Shown piece after piece: positions 1 through 6,768 of a stretch of 25,676 nucleotides of DNA (its first letter is position 1; the number at the start of each line of letters is the position of its first letter). Origin of the DNA: a virus; IMG/VR virus record IMGVR_UViG_3300044904_000025, positions 1 through 25,676 of that record; one strand, written 5' to 3'. The notes under the pieces were generated by a model. The model was not told the origin of the DNA. It was given only the letters and a program-made list of their open reading frames with translations, and ran no database searches. The translations under genes and the position numbers were made by a program.

Positions 1-2
1 AG

Positions 3-755
3 GGCGTCTCGGGTCCAAGCATCCGATTCGCCGAGGCGGCCGTGCGGGCCATGACGAACGTCGCCGTCGAGGTCAGCACGAGTTGGGACGATGAGGAGAA
101 GCGCATTCTCAACGTCTCGGCGACCGACCTCGAAACGAACCTCGCCTACGGGCAAGACATCACAATCCGCAAGGCCGTCGAGCGCAAGGCGCCCAAGGAA
201 GGAACGCAGATTCTCGGATCGCGCCTCAACAGCTACGGCGAGATGGTCTACCTCGTGCCCGCGACCGAAGACGAGATCCTCAACACGCAGAACGCGCAGA
301 TCAGCAAGGCCGTCCGCAACCTCGGGCTGCGGCTCATCCCGGGCGACATCGTGGACGAGTGCCAGACGACGGTGATGGAGACGTTGCGCCAGCACGACGC
401 GAAGGACCCCGATGCCGCCAAGCGCGAGGTGTTCGACGCCTTCGCGACGGTGGGCGTGAAGACGGCGCAACTCAAGAGCTACCTCGGCCACGCGGGCGAG
501 ACGCTGACCCCGGCCGAGCTCGCTGACCTCCGCGCCGTCTACGCCGCGATCCGCGACGGTGAGGCGACCTGGAAGGACGTGCTGGAGGCCCGCGACGAGA
601 AGCCGACCGATGATCCGAAGGAGCCGACGGGCGCGACCGGCCTCGACAAGCTGACCGAGAAGCTCGCCGGCGAGCAACCGAAGTCCGACTTCCAGCCTCC
701 GACGCCAGAGGAAGAGGCGGCGGCAGCGAAGAAGGGCGGCAAGTCCAATGCCTGA
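3..755 (+). CDS. Conserved phage protein, 5'-truncated by the window edge
   Basis: The reading frame is open from the first complete codon, so the gene begins outside the window; a GTG at 42 is internal. The visible part starts with a GPSIRFAEA stretch and continues with a DLETN motif and an IPGDIVDEC segment. I recognise this pattern from a widespread phage family lying near recombination and replication genes, with no function I can state firmly. The second half (FATVGV, YLGH, LTPAELADLRAVYAAIRDGEATW) looks helical and resembles the tail region of phage recombination-associated proteins. The last 50 residues are charged and low-complexity. Its stop overlaps the next start by 8 bp, so it heads the operon seen here. 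A role in DNA recombination is inference from family context only. Confidence 0.75.
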   Translation, partial: GVSGPSIRFAEAAVRAMTNVAVEVSTSWDDEEKRILNVSATDLETNLAYGQDITIRKAVERKAPKEGTQILGSRLNSYGEMVYLVPATEDEILNTQNAQISKAVRNLGLRLIPGDIVDECQTTVMETLRQHDAKDPDAAKREVFDAFATVGVKTAQLKSYLGHAGETLTPAELADLRAVYAAIRDGEATWKDVLEARDEKPTDDPKEPTGATGLDKLTEKLAGEQPKSDFQPPTPEEEAAAAKKGGKSNA

Positions 756-954
756 CGCCAACCGCCAGGACGCCGAACACCGCCTCGCCAACCTCGTCGC
801 GCAGTGGATCTCGGCGCGCGAGGACAAAGCCGCGGACGTGGCCGAACACAACGAGGGCATCAAGGAACTTGAGGAAGCGATCGCCGCGTTGTCTGCCGAG
901 ATCAGGGGCGGGCAGTTCCAGCCGTCGCTTCCGCTTGGAGGAACCAATGTCTGA
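748..954 (+). CDS. Small coiled-coil protein of unknown function
   Basis: A 68-residue acidic protein that begins inside the last codons of the upstream gene and itself overlaps the next start by 8 bp, a spacing typical of translational coupling. Residues 8-55 form one long predicted amphipathic helix (repeated AEH, EDKAADVAEH and EELEEAI-like heptads), ending in a short GGQFQPSLPL tail. No enzyme motif, signal peptide or membrane segment is visible. The family is not recognised. Its compact helical nature would suit a small binding or accessory protein for the DNA-metabolism genes around it, but that is inference. Confidence 0.6.
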   Translation: MPDANRQDAEHRLANLVAQWISAREDKAADVAEHNEGIKELEEAIAALSAEIRGGQFQPSLPLGGTNV

Positions 955-1351
955 CACTCTGCGCGACACGCTCTTCGCCGCAATCGAGGAACAGTACGCC
1001 GATCAGCTCGCGGCGCGAATCGAACAGGTGCAGCACGAGCACCAGCTCCGGGTCGAAGCGACGCTCGACAAGGCGCTCGCCGCGATCGCCGGCGAGAAGC
1101 CGGCGAAGGTCAAGGCGAAGGCGCCCCGCAAGCCCAGGGCCGACAAAGGGCGCAAGCGGATGGGTCGGGGAATGCCGGAACGGCCTACGGAGGCCCCTAG
1201 CGTGGCCCAGGAGCCCGAGGAACCCTCCGGCCCGTCCTGTGCGGCGTGCGAGCACTTCCACGTCTACCACGAGGCCGACGACGGCCCCTGCACCCTCCCT
1301 GGCTGCGGCTGCGAGGGGTTCGTCGGCGAGAGCGAGGTCGAGGGACTGTGA
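947..1351 (+). CDS. Small protein with C-terminal zinc-binding motif
   Basis: The ATG at 947 is chosen over an upstream in-frame start because GGAGG lies at 937-941, about 5 nt before it. The 134-residue product has an N-terminal helix (residues 1-48), a basic Lys/Arg/Pro-rich linker (51-80) that could bind nucleic acid, and a C-terminal cysteine cluster. The cluster is C98-x2-C101-x-H103, then C115, C120 and C122, followed by EGF. This C-x2-C-x-H ... C-x4-C-x-C arrangement resembles small zinc motifs common in phage early proteins. Function is unknown. The stop overlaps the methyltransferase start by 4 bp (GTGA), so the two are probably co-translated. Confidence 0.65.
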   Translation: MSDTLRDTLFAAIEEQYADQLAARIEQVQHEHQLRVEATLDKALAAIAGEKPAKVKAKAPRKPRADKGRKRMGRGMPERPTEAPSVAQEPEEPSGPSCAACEHFHVYHEADDGPCTLPGCGCEGFVGESEVEGL

Positions 1352-2394
1352 ACGAACCGGCGGCTCTTGCCAAACTCGACCAGGCAACGCGGTTGTTGGC
1401 AGAGGCGAAAGACCTGGGCGATGTCAAGCCGATCATCGACATCGCCCAGGCCGCCGCTACCTACGCGAGGGCGGCAAAGCTTGGGCTGGAAGCCCAGAAC
1501 CACGCCGCGGAATTGAAGCTCCGTGCGGAGCGGCGAGCTGGGGAGTTGCTTATACAACTGGAACGGGGACGCGCAGGAAGGCCGGGAAATGGGGGCAACG
1601 CTGCCCCTATTTCGTCTCCCTACGCCGCCGCTCTCGCCGACGCCGGGGCAAATCGCCGGGAGGCCAACCGCTGGCAGTTGGTGGCGTCGGTACCAGTTGA
1701 GGACTTCGAACGCGAGATGCACGAGACGATGGACGCCGGCAACGAGTTGACGACCTCCGGCCTACTTGGATTTGCGAAAGCCTTGCGGCGCCAAGAGAGA
1801 CTGAACGACTTCGGCAAGACTAGCGCGGAGACGTGCGCGGTTGAGGATTTGTCCAGCCTCGCGGCGCGCGGTCCATTTCGTTGCCTCTACGCGGACCCGC
1901 CGTGGCAATACGGCAACCAGGCCACCCGCGCCTCGACCGACAATCACTACCTCACAATGAGCGTAGAGGACATCTGCGCCCTTCCGATACCCGGCCTCGT
2001 TGCTACCGACGCGCACCTCCACCTCTGGACGACGAACGCTTTTATCTTCGAGGCGAAGCGGGTAATGGAAGCATGGGGATTCGAGTACAAGTCCTGCCTT
2101 GTGTGGGTCAAGCCGCAAATGGGGATCGGCAACTACTGGCGGGTTTCGCATGAGTTCATGTTACTCGGCGTCCGCGGAGACTGCCCCTTCCTCGACCACT
2201 CGGCGATGAGTTGGATCGAGGTCGAGCGTGGCCGGCACAGTTCGAAGCCGGAACAGGTGCGGGCACTCATCGAGAGGGTGAGCCCCGGCCCACGCCTTGA
2301 ACTCTTTGGCCGACGCCTGTCCGAAGGATGGGCTGTTTGGGGAAACGAAATTGAGCGGTCGGTATTCGAGAAGCAGTGGGAGACCGAGGAATGA
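1348..2394 (+). CDS. MT-A70 family DNA N6-adenine methyltransferase
   Basis: Predicted S-adenosylmethionine-dependent N6-adenine methyltransferase. The GTG at 1348 shares bases with the preceding TGA; an upstream in-frame start would overlap the previous gene by about 100 bp. Residues 1-150 are a helical N-terminal region (LEAQNHAAELKLRAERRAGE) of a type commonly found ahead of MT-A70 domains in phages and mobile elements. The catalytic domain follows: YADPPW at 181-186 is the class signature (DPPW), and LHLWTTN (224-230), WGFEYK (243-248) and ELFGR (318-322) are the usual MT-A70 blocks. All key positions look intact. The next gene, a PD-(D/E)XK nuclease-like protein, overlaps by 4 bp. Protection of phage DNA from host restriction, or one half of a modification-cleavage pair, are both possible. 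Confidence 0.9.
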   Translation: MNEPAALAKLDQATRLLAEAKDLGDVKPIIDIAQAAATYARAAKLGLEAQNHAAELKLRAERRAGELLIQLERGRAGRPGNGGNAAPISSPYAAALADAGANRREANRWQLVASVPVEDFEREMHETMDAGNELTTSGLLGFAKALRRQERLNDFGKTSAETCAVEDLSSLAARGPFRCLYADPPWQYGNQATRASTDNHYLTMSVEDICALPIPGLVATDAHLHLWTTNAFIFEAKRVMEAWGFEYKSCLVWVKPQMGIGNYWRVSHEFMLLGVRGDCPFLDHSAMSWIEVERGRHSSKPEQVRALIERVSPGPRLELFGRRLSEGWAVWGNEIERSVFEKQWETEE

Positions 2395-2960
2395 ACGCGT
2401 TCGACGACGCCAGACTGGTCGAGTTCGAGATCATGAAGATGGCATTGCCGTTCATCGGCGAGCATTCGATGGATGGCAGATTTGTCGTAACCGACAAGGG
2501 CCGGCTCTCGCTGGAATTGCAGAAACTCGCTGGTGACGTCGTGTTCAACCATCAGACCAACGGAAACCTAGTTTGTGTTGAGGTTAAGGGTGAGCGGCGG
2601 TGGACGGGAAACCTGTTTCTTGAGGTTTGGAGTAACCGCACCCGCCTAACGCCCGGATGGTTGGTAACGTTGCGGTCGGACATCCTGCTCTACGGTTTTC
2701 TCAGCGGTGCGCGAAGCGAGGCGGAGCCAGACTTCGATACATGCCCGTTCTACGCAATGAATCTCCCGAAGCTGCAAGCTTGGGCCTTTGGACACGGTGG
2801 AACTCCTGGGAGGGTGTGGGGTTTTAAAGAGGTCGTACAGCACAGGTATCAGCAACTGAACGAAACCGTTGGCTACGTCGTGCCTATCCCGGTCATCGCG
2901 GAGGCGATAGGGATGAAGACGTTTGCGGATCTCAGCCGAGCCAAAGAGAGCGCTGCATGA
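2391..2960 (+). CDS. PD-(D/E)XK nuclease-like phage protein
   Basis: ATG at 2391 overlaps the methyltransferase stop (ATGA). In the 189-residue product, D49 is followed after 14 residues by E64-V-K66, in a strand-like VCVEVKGE segment. This is the D...(D/E)xK signature of the restriction-endonuclease fold. It continues TGNLFLEVWSN, a pattern I associate with phage proteins of this fold. The second half holds hydrophobic strands and a helix-rich end with no membrane span. Known relatives of the fold include restriction enzymes, resolvases and exonucleases; the substrate here cannot be told. Tight coupling to an adenine methyltransferase suggests they may act on the same DNA. Codon use is less GC-biased than in the late genes. 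Confidence 0.65.
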   Translation: MNAFDDARLVEFEIMKMALPFIGEHSMDGRFVVTDKGRLSLELQKLAGDVVFNHQTNGNLVCVEVKGERRWTGNLFLEVWSNRTRLTPGWLVTLRSDILLYGFLSGARSEAEPDFDTCPFYAMNLPKLQAWAFGHGGTPGRVWGFKEVVQHRYQQLNETVGYVVPIPVIAEAIGMKTFADLSRAKESAA

Positions 2961-3037
2961 CATCCAACCCCCGCCAGGGAATGCGTGAACGGTGCTCGGC
3001 GTGGCGGCGCCGGGCCAGAAGAAGAGGTGGAACGTGA
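2957..3037 (+). CDS. Possible tiny arginine-rich ORF (26 aa)
   Basis: A 26-residue frame starts at an ATG overlapping the preceding TGA (ATGA) and ends in a TGA overlapping the GTG start of the next gene (GTGA). The product is strongly basic, with ten arginines concentrated at its C-terminal half. The double overlap follows the coupling style of this operon, which is the only positive evidence. It may simply be a bridge for ribosome re-initiation, or not a gene at all. Confidence 0.3.
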   Translation: MTSNPRQGMRERCSAWRRRARRRGGT

Positions 3038-3240
3038 TCGGAGTTCGCAGGCAGGAAGTCCGTGGCCGCAAGCTCACGCTCGACGACGCGCAGGTCATGC
3101 GCATCCGGGCCGCGCTCGCCACCGGCGCCACAATCAGGGCGCTGGCGAAGAGGTTCGGCGTCAGCACCACGACGATCAAGGGCGCGGCGGTTGGGCGGGG
3201 TGCGTACGGTGGGGTTGAAACGCAAAGAGGCGGAGCGTGA
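3034..3240 (+). CDS. Helix-turn-helix DNA-binding protein
   Basis: A 68-residue protein whose core, LTLDDAQVMRIRAALATGAT then IRALAKRFGVSTTTIKGAAV, is a textbook homeodomain-like/resolvase-type helix-turn-helix: a first helix, ALAKRFGV as the positioning helix, and STTTIKGAAVGR as the recognition helix. The GTG at 3034 is preferred because an AGAGGTGG ribosome site lies just upstream and the start overlaps the previous TGA; a longer form from GTG 2992 would add 14 residues. Such single-domain proteins are frequent next to phage replication genes and may regulate the operon or bind the origin. The stop overlaps the initiator gene start by 4 bp. Confidence 0.7.
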   Translation: MIGVRRQEVRGRKLTLDDAQVMRIRAALATGATIRALAKRFGVSTTTIKGAAVGRGAYGGVETQRGGA

Positions 3241-4106
3241 ACGACGGACCCCGGCAGTGGTTCAGGATGTACCGCGAGGTGATCCACGACCCGAAGCTGC
3301 GCAAGGCGACTCCCGACCAGCGGTGGCTGTGGGTCACCGTGCTCTGCCTGGCCGACGACGACGGAATCGTCCGACTTGCCGACGGGGTACCGTACGAATC
3401 ATCCGACCTCGCGGATCTTGCCGGCATCTCGGTCGAGGAGGTTACGGCCGGGCTCGATCACTTCGAGCGTATGGCGATGATCGAACGCGGGCCGGCCGCA
3501 ATCGTGATCCTCAAGTGGAACTCACGGCAATTCAAGGGGGATAGCTCGACAGAACGGGTGCGTGCGTTCCGTGAGAAACAGAAGAACAACGACGTGAAAC
3601 GTTGCGGCAACGTTTCTGTAACCCCCCCAGAGCATATACTACAGAGCAGAACATATAAGACAGAGCAGAGCAGAGAAGACAAAGACACTACCGGGGCCGC
3701 GACGAACGACATCGCGGCCCCGGCGACTCCTCCAGGGGACTCGAAACCGCTCCTGATCTTTCCGGTGGACGGCAAGACGAACACCTGGGACCTCCTCCCG
3801 GCGAAGGTGGCCGAACTTCACGATGCCTTCCCGTCGCTTGACATCCTCGGTGAAGCAAAGAAGGCGCTCGGATGGGTTAACGCCGACCGCGCCCGGAAGA
3901 AGACAGCCGGCGGGATGCCCAAATTCCTGTTCGGCTGGATGAGTCGGGCGCAGAACAACGGCGGCGGCCAGCGCGGCGCCACAGCCAACGTTCGCCAGGC
4001 CGCCCAACGTGCTGGCCTCGACGATGAGCGCCGCAAGCAATTCGCCGACATGGACCGTGAACTCAACGAGAAGGGGGTGATTGGTGAAACCGACCAAAGT
4101 GGGTGA
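3237..4106 (+). CDS. Phage replication initiator (O/DnaD-like)
   Basis: A 289-residue protein with the layout of phage replication-initiation proteins. The N-terminal domain (about 1-105: WFRMYREVIHDPKL ... QRWLWVTVLCLADDDGIV ... LADLAGISVEEV) is the winged-helix DNA-binding type seen in phage replisome organisers. A polar linker follows (106-170), then a C-terminal domain (about 184-240) with the conserved pattern W..L..KV.EL...FP, ALGWVNADRARKKT and MPKFLFGWM. The linker is encoded by an unusual AT-rich, repeat-bearing stretch. It starts with GTG overlapping the previous TGA and overlaps the DnaC-like loader downstream, the same order as O and P in lambda. It probably binds the origin and hands the host helicase to the fork with that partner. 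Confidence 0.8.
   Translation: MNDGPRQWFRMYREVIHDPKLRKATPDQRWLWVTVLCLADDDGIVRLADGVPYESSDLADLAGISVEEVTAGLDHFERMAMIERGPAAIVILKWNSRQFKGDSSTERVRAFREKQKNNDVKRCGNVSVTPPEHILQSRTYKTEQSREDKDTTGAATNDIAAPATPPGDSKPLLIFPVDGKTNTWDLLPAKVAELHDAFPSLDILGEAKKALGWVNADRARKKTAGGMPKFLFGWMSRAQNNGGGQRGATANVRQAAQRAGLDDERRKQFADMDRELNEKGVIGETDQSG
3596..3686 (+). other. Candidate replication origin inside the initiator gene
   Basis: Within the linker of the initiator gene lies a perfect inverted repeat of two 10-bp arms around one base (3596-3616, arm GAAACGTTGC). It is followed by a run of seven C (3622-3628) and a purine-rich, locally AT-richer stretch with CATATAC and CATATAAG. The 10-mer ACAGAGCAGA occurs at 3641-3650 and again at 3660-3669, and further CAGAG units follow. 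In lambda the origin also sits inside the initiator gene O, as iterons next to an AT-rich purine tract. That this is an origin is inference by analogy. Confidence 0.4.
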
Positions 4107-4773
4107 GCTCGGAAGCCGCGTACTGGAGATTGGCCGCACCGCCGTGGCGCGACTGTGCTACCGCTGTCAGGAGCGCGATGAGGTCGGCAACGGCCTGTGT
4201 GCCGTCTGCACCGATCGCCTCGCCGCGGAGCAGCGCGCCGATCGTCTCGCCGATGCCGGGATCCCGCGGCGGTACGCGGGCGCCTCGCCCCGCGACATCG
4301 ACGCTGTGAATTGGAACCGGGTGCTCGGCTGGATCCGCGCCGAGGGCTGGGCGCTGGTACTCCTGGGACCGACCGGGTGCGGGAAGTCGCACCTCGCGGC
4401 GGCCGTCCTCGCACAACTGGCAGAGGGACCCGGCGGGATGACCTGGATGTCCGTGCCGGCACTGATCGACCGGCTCAAGGACTTCGACCACTCGGCCGAC
4501 CTGATGGAGCGCCTCGTCCGCGTGCCGACGCTCGTTCTGGACGACCTGGCGGCCGAGCGGCTGACCGACTTCGGCCTCGACAGGGTGGCGACATTGGTGC
4601 AGGCGCGTTACGACGGCTGCCGGCGGACGGTCGTGACCACAAACCTCGACACCGCGGCGCTCGCCGAGCTTCACGGCCGGATGGCGTCGCGCCTGCTCGG
4701 GACCGGCGACGGATCGACGGTCATCAAGCTCGGGGGCGCGGATCGACGGGTGAGGAAGGCGAGGACAGCGTGA
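4084..4773 (+). CDS. DnaC-like AAA+ helicase loader with zinc finger
   Basis: A 229-residue ATPase predicted to load the replicative helicase. The N-terminus carries C25-x2-C28 and C39-x2-C42, a zinc-finger arrangement like that of DnaC/IstB-type loaders. Walker A is GPTGCGKS (95-102), Walker B LVLDDLAAE (150-158), and a sensor-1 TTN sits at 185-187, followed by HGRMASRLLG, where the arginine finger is expected. The GTG at 4084 fits best: AAGGGGG ends about 6 nt before it, whereas the alternative TTG at 4081 is too close. The gene begins inside the initiator gene and ends overlapping the VRR-NUC gene by 4 bp. Order and spacing support a two-protein primosome module. Confidence 0.85.
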   Translation: MKPTKVGELGSRVLEIGRTAVARLCYRCQERDEVGNGLCAVCTDRLAAEQRADRLADAGIPRRYAGASPRDIDAVNWNRVLGWIRAEGWALVLLGPTGCGKSHLAAAVLAQLAEGPGGMTWMSVPALIDRLKDFDHSADLMERLVRVPTLVLDDLAAERLTDFGLDRVATLVQARYDGCRRTVVTTNLDTAALAELHGRMASRLLGTGDGSTVIKLGGADRRVRKARTA

Positions 4774-5102
4774 GGCCCCGCCCCGACCCAACCAAACCGC
4801 TGACCGAGGCGCAGTGGCAGAACGTCGTGGTCCACTACGCCAAGATTTTCTCATGGAGAATCTATCATACACACATCAGCTTTGGCAGCGCGAAGGGCTT
4901 TCCTGACCTCGTGCTCGTGCGGCCTCCGCGGCTCATATTCGTCGAGCTCAAGAGCGACAAGGGCAAGGTGAAGCCGGAGCAACTCGACTGGCTTACTGAA
5001 CTTCACGCCTCCCGCGCTGAGACATACGTATGGCGGCCAATGGACGTTGAAGACGTGGTCGCGATTCTCGCCGACACCCGCACCCAAGGAGGTGCCGCAT
5101 GA
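4770..5102 (+). CDS. VRR-NUC family nuclease
   Basis: A 110-residue protein comprising little more than one VRR-NUC domain, a PD-(D/E)XK-fold nuclease found in FAN1 and, as a stand-alone form, in many phages. Diagnostic residues are all present: Q15 in the first helix, HISFGSAKGFPDLVL (34-48) with catalytic D46, and FVELKSDKGK (57-66) with E59 and K61, then the conserved Q71. Stand-alone members cleave branched DNA such as Holliday junctions. Here it would resolve replication or recombination intermediates before packaging. Starts at GTG overlapping the loader's TGA; its own end overlaps the next small gene by 4 bp. Confidence 0.88.
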   Translation: MRPRPDPTKPLTEAQWQNVVVHYAKIFSWRIYHTHISFGSAKGFPDLVLVRPPRLIFVELKSDKGKVKPEQLDWLTELHASRAETYVWRPMDVEDVVAILADTRTQGGAA

Positions 5103-5212
5103 CTCCCTTCTCCGCGTGGATCGCAACCGGCTGGGGCGAGGTAGCCGTTGCGCTGATGCTCGGGTGTGGCGCGCTGTGGGCGTTGATGACAAGAAAAGCG
5201 AGGCGAGGATGA
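5099..5212 (+). CDS. Small single-span membrane protein (37 aa)
   Basis: Too short for routine gene finders but well supported: a near-perfect AAGGAGGTG ribosome site at 5086-5094, an ATG at 5099 sharing bases with the upstream stop, and a TGA overlapping the next ATG. The 37-residue product is one hydrophobic helix (about residues 4-30, including EVAVALMLGCGALWALM) with a strongly basic TRKARRG end, so a single membrane span with cytoplasmic C-terminus is expected. Function unknown; small inner-membrane phage proteins include superinfection-exclusion factors and holin-like peptides. Confidence 0.6.
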   Translation: MTPFSAWIATGWGEVAVALMLGCGALWALMTRKARRG

Positions 5213-6060
5213 GCAAACCAAGGGTGGAGCTTGATCGCGTCGAACACCTGGCGAGCCTGCCGCCGTTGCGGGACTCAAGCGACGAGAAGATCATGCTCGC
5301 CGCCGATCTCCTCGCCGAAGAGTTCCGCACGTCCGCGGCGGCTGTGCCGCAGGCCTTAGAACTCGCATTCCGCTTGGCCGCCCCACCACCAGCAGGCCCC
5401 GAACTCGAGAATTATCGAAGTGCGTTGAAGCAAGTGAGCACGGCTTATGACTCCTTTGGCAAGAACGCCTTACGCTACATCGACGCCCTGAGAAGCTCGG
5501 GCGACCCACAGCTCGCAGCACACGCAACAGAGTTTCATGACGACCTCAACAACGCGATCCTGGAAGCCAGACCCACACCAGAGGACCGCGGCAAGAGGTT
5601 ACAAACGCTCCTCATCGCAGAGGCCCAGTTCCTAGAGCAGAAACTCCTCGCCCGGCGGGAGAGAGACGAGGCAATCTTCGCTCGTGACACCGAGTTCGAG
5701 CTGCGCAAACAGGCTGTCGAGAAGTGGAACGAGGGTCGCCACGAGCGTGACGAGCTGGCGCGGGAGGTCGAGAGGCTGCGCGAGGTGCTCGAAGCGTGCC
5801 CAGGATGTCAGGAAGGGAATGGGCTTCGTGATCGCGCCGAGAAGGCAGAGCGGGAGATCGAGAGGCTGGCGGAGCTGGTGGGGGCTGTAAAAAGGGTTTG
5901 TCTTTACGTTGCCAACAGAATAGGGCAAACAAAACTCTCAACGGAGGCATTGCGTCAGGCCCTGGCAATCGCCGCCGAGCATGGCGACGCAAACGAATGG
6001 ATCGCGGAGCTTGAACTGCTATTGGCCCTCCGCGCCCTCGATGCAAAGGGGGGTAAATGA
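5209..6060 (+). CDS. Coiled-coil protein of unknown function
   Basis: A 283-residue, highly charged and almost entirely helical protein. Residues about 145-235 are a long coiled coil (ERDEAIFARDTEF, HERDELAREVERLREVLEAC, RAEKAEREIERLAELV) interrupted by a CPGCQEGNG turn whose two cysteines resemble half a zinc hook. The N-terminal 130 residues are also helical, and the end (ALRALDAKGGK) resembles the shared terminus of the next three genes. ATG at 5209 overlaps the upstream TGA. No family recognised. It may have grown by fusion with the same short cassette that follows it three times. Confidence 0.65.
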   Translation: MSKPRVELDRVEHLASLPPLRDSSDEKIMLAADLLAEEFRTSAAAVPQALELAFRLAAPPPAGPELENYRSALKQVSTAYDSFGKNALRYIDALRSSGDPQLAAHATEFHDDLNNAILEARPTPEDRGKRLQTLLIAEAQFLEQKLLARRERDEAIFARDTEFELRKQAVEKWNEGRHERDELAREVERLREVLEACPGCQEGNGLRDRAEKAEREIERLAELVGAVKRVCLYVANRIGQTKLSTEALRQALAIAAEHGDANEWIAELELLLALRALDAKGGK

Positions 6061-6347
6061 CTGATACGGTTCCAATTCCAAGGAGAATCTACGATGGCAC
6101 GGTCGCCAAGATAGAAGAACTGAAAACACAACTCGCCGCCGCCCGCGCCGAGAACGCAGCCGTCAAAGAATCCTTGACAGTTGCCGAGGAACAGCGAGAC
6201 GACGCACTTAACAATCTCGACGATGCGCGGCAAGCCCTCCTCGTCATCGCTGATGGTCGGCTCGAAGTTGAATTGTCAGGGGTCAAGCGACATGCTCTCC
6301 GCGAGGTCGAGATCGCCCGCGCCCTCGACGCGAAGGAGGAGAGATGA
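6057..6347 (+). CDS. Small coiled-coil protein ending in ARALDAKEER
   Basis: A 96-residue protein beginning with an ATGA overlap. After a short N-terminus (TDTVPIPRRIYDGTV), residues 18-60 form an uninterrupted coiled coil (KIEELKTQLAAARAENAAVK, SLTVAEEQRDDALNNLDDAR). The remainder, including LLVIADGRLEVELSG, is mixed. The last 12 residues, EIARALDAKEER, are nearly repeated at the ends of the following two genes. No known domain. The GAAGGAGG that codes for the final residues is also the ribosome site of the next gene. Confidence 0.6.
   Translation: MTDTVPIPRRIYDGTVAKIEELKTQLAAARAENAAVKESLTVAEEQRDDALNNLDDARQALLVIADGRLEVELSGVKRHALREVEIARALDAKEER
6303..6340 (+). repeat. Gene-terminal repeat, copy 1
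   Basis: End of the 6057-6347 gene. Shares the core TCGCCCGCGCCC then an NCGACGCGAAGGAGG-like block with copies at 6572-6610 and 6724-6761; a more diverged relative sits at 6019-6050. The GAAGGAGG part is the Shine-Dalgarno site for the next gene at 6344. Confidence 0.7.
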
Positions 6348-6613
6348 GCGAACAGAGGGTCGCACGTCAGCGTGTGGTTGATCTGGTAGAGGCCGGTGTG
6401 AATTGGACCGGGGCGGACAGTGAGGTGTACGACCTCGCCTCTGATCTCCTTGCCGCCTATTGCGAGCGTGACGAGGCGAGGAAGGCGCTGGTGTGGCTGT
6501 GGACAGAACTCTGCGGCGCGAGTGATAATGGCTTTATCCCAAATCCAGATGTACCGCGCTGCGTCGTCGATGCCGTCGATGTCGCCCGCGCCCCCAACGC
6601 GAAGGAGGGGTGA
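6344..6613 (+). CDS. Small protein of unknown function, cassette paralogue
   Basis: An 89-residue protein starting MSEQRVARQRVVDLVEAGV, similar to the MREQK opening of the next gene, and ending DVARAPNAKEG, similar to the ends of both neighbours. The middle (LASDLLAAYCERDEARKALV, then WLWTELCGASDNG) is a predicted helix pair, with no recognised domain. ATG at 6344 overlaps the previous TGA and uses the ribosome site embedded in the upstream repeat. The matching ends and unrelated middles suggest these genes arose by cassette exchange or duplication followed by divergence. Confidence 0.6.
   Translation: MSEQRVARQRVVDLVEAGVNWTGADSEVYDLASDLLAAYCERDEARKALVWLWTELCGASDNGFIPNPDVPRCVVDAVDVARAPNAKEG
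6572..6610 (+). repeat. Gene-terminal repeat, copy 2
   Basis: End of the 6344-6613 gene; the same GTCGCCCGCGCCC and AACGCGAAGGAGG core as copy 1. Its GAAGGAGG lies 4-5 nt before the ATG at 6613, so it serves both as codons and as ribosome site. Confidence 0.7.
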
Positions 6614-6768
6614 TGAGAGAGCAGAAGGGCAACCAGCTGGTGCGATTTTTCGAAGAGTGTCTTCGGCAGGCGCAGGGATCGCCGCTCGGGACGGTGACAA
6701 TTTCCGATGCGTTGATTCGTCACATGCTCGACATCGCCCGCGCCCACGACGCGAAGGAGGAATCGTGA
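6613..6768 (+). CDS. Small protein of unknown function (51 aa), cassette paralogue
   Basis: A 51-residue frame starting at an ATG that shares one base with the previous stop (TGATG) and preceded by GAAGGAGG. Begins MREQKGNQLVRFFEECLRQA and ends LDIARAHDAKEES, matching its neighbours at both ends but shorter in the middle. Predicted helical, no motif. It is the third member of the cassette series; its TGA overlaps the next GTG by 4 bp. The shared termini, the ribosome site and the overlaps together make it a convincing gene despite its size. Confidence 0.55.
   Translation: MREQKGNQLVRFFEECLRQAQGSPLGTVTISDALIRHMLDIARAHDAKEES
6724..6761 (+). repeat. Gene-terminal repeat, copy 3
   Basis: End of the 6613-6768 gene, with the core ATCGCCCGCGCCC and ACGACGCGAAGGAGG. 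Supplies the ribosome site for the GTG at 6765. Confidence 0.7.

Noticed and set aside
472-969. Minus-strand frame of 165 codons opposite the first genes
   Set aside because: Arg/Ser/Pro-rich shadow translation, opposite well-supported overlapping genes; same reasoning applies to the other long minus-strand frames (e.g. 2646-3287, 4063-4872, 6457-7638).
4103-5102. Single long plus-strand frame of about 300 codons starting near 4197
   Set aside because: Only the part from GTG 4770 is coding (VRR-NUC); the upstream part is an Arg-rich shadow of the helicase loader in another frame.
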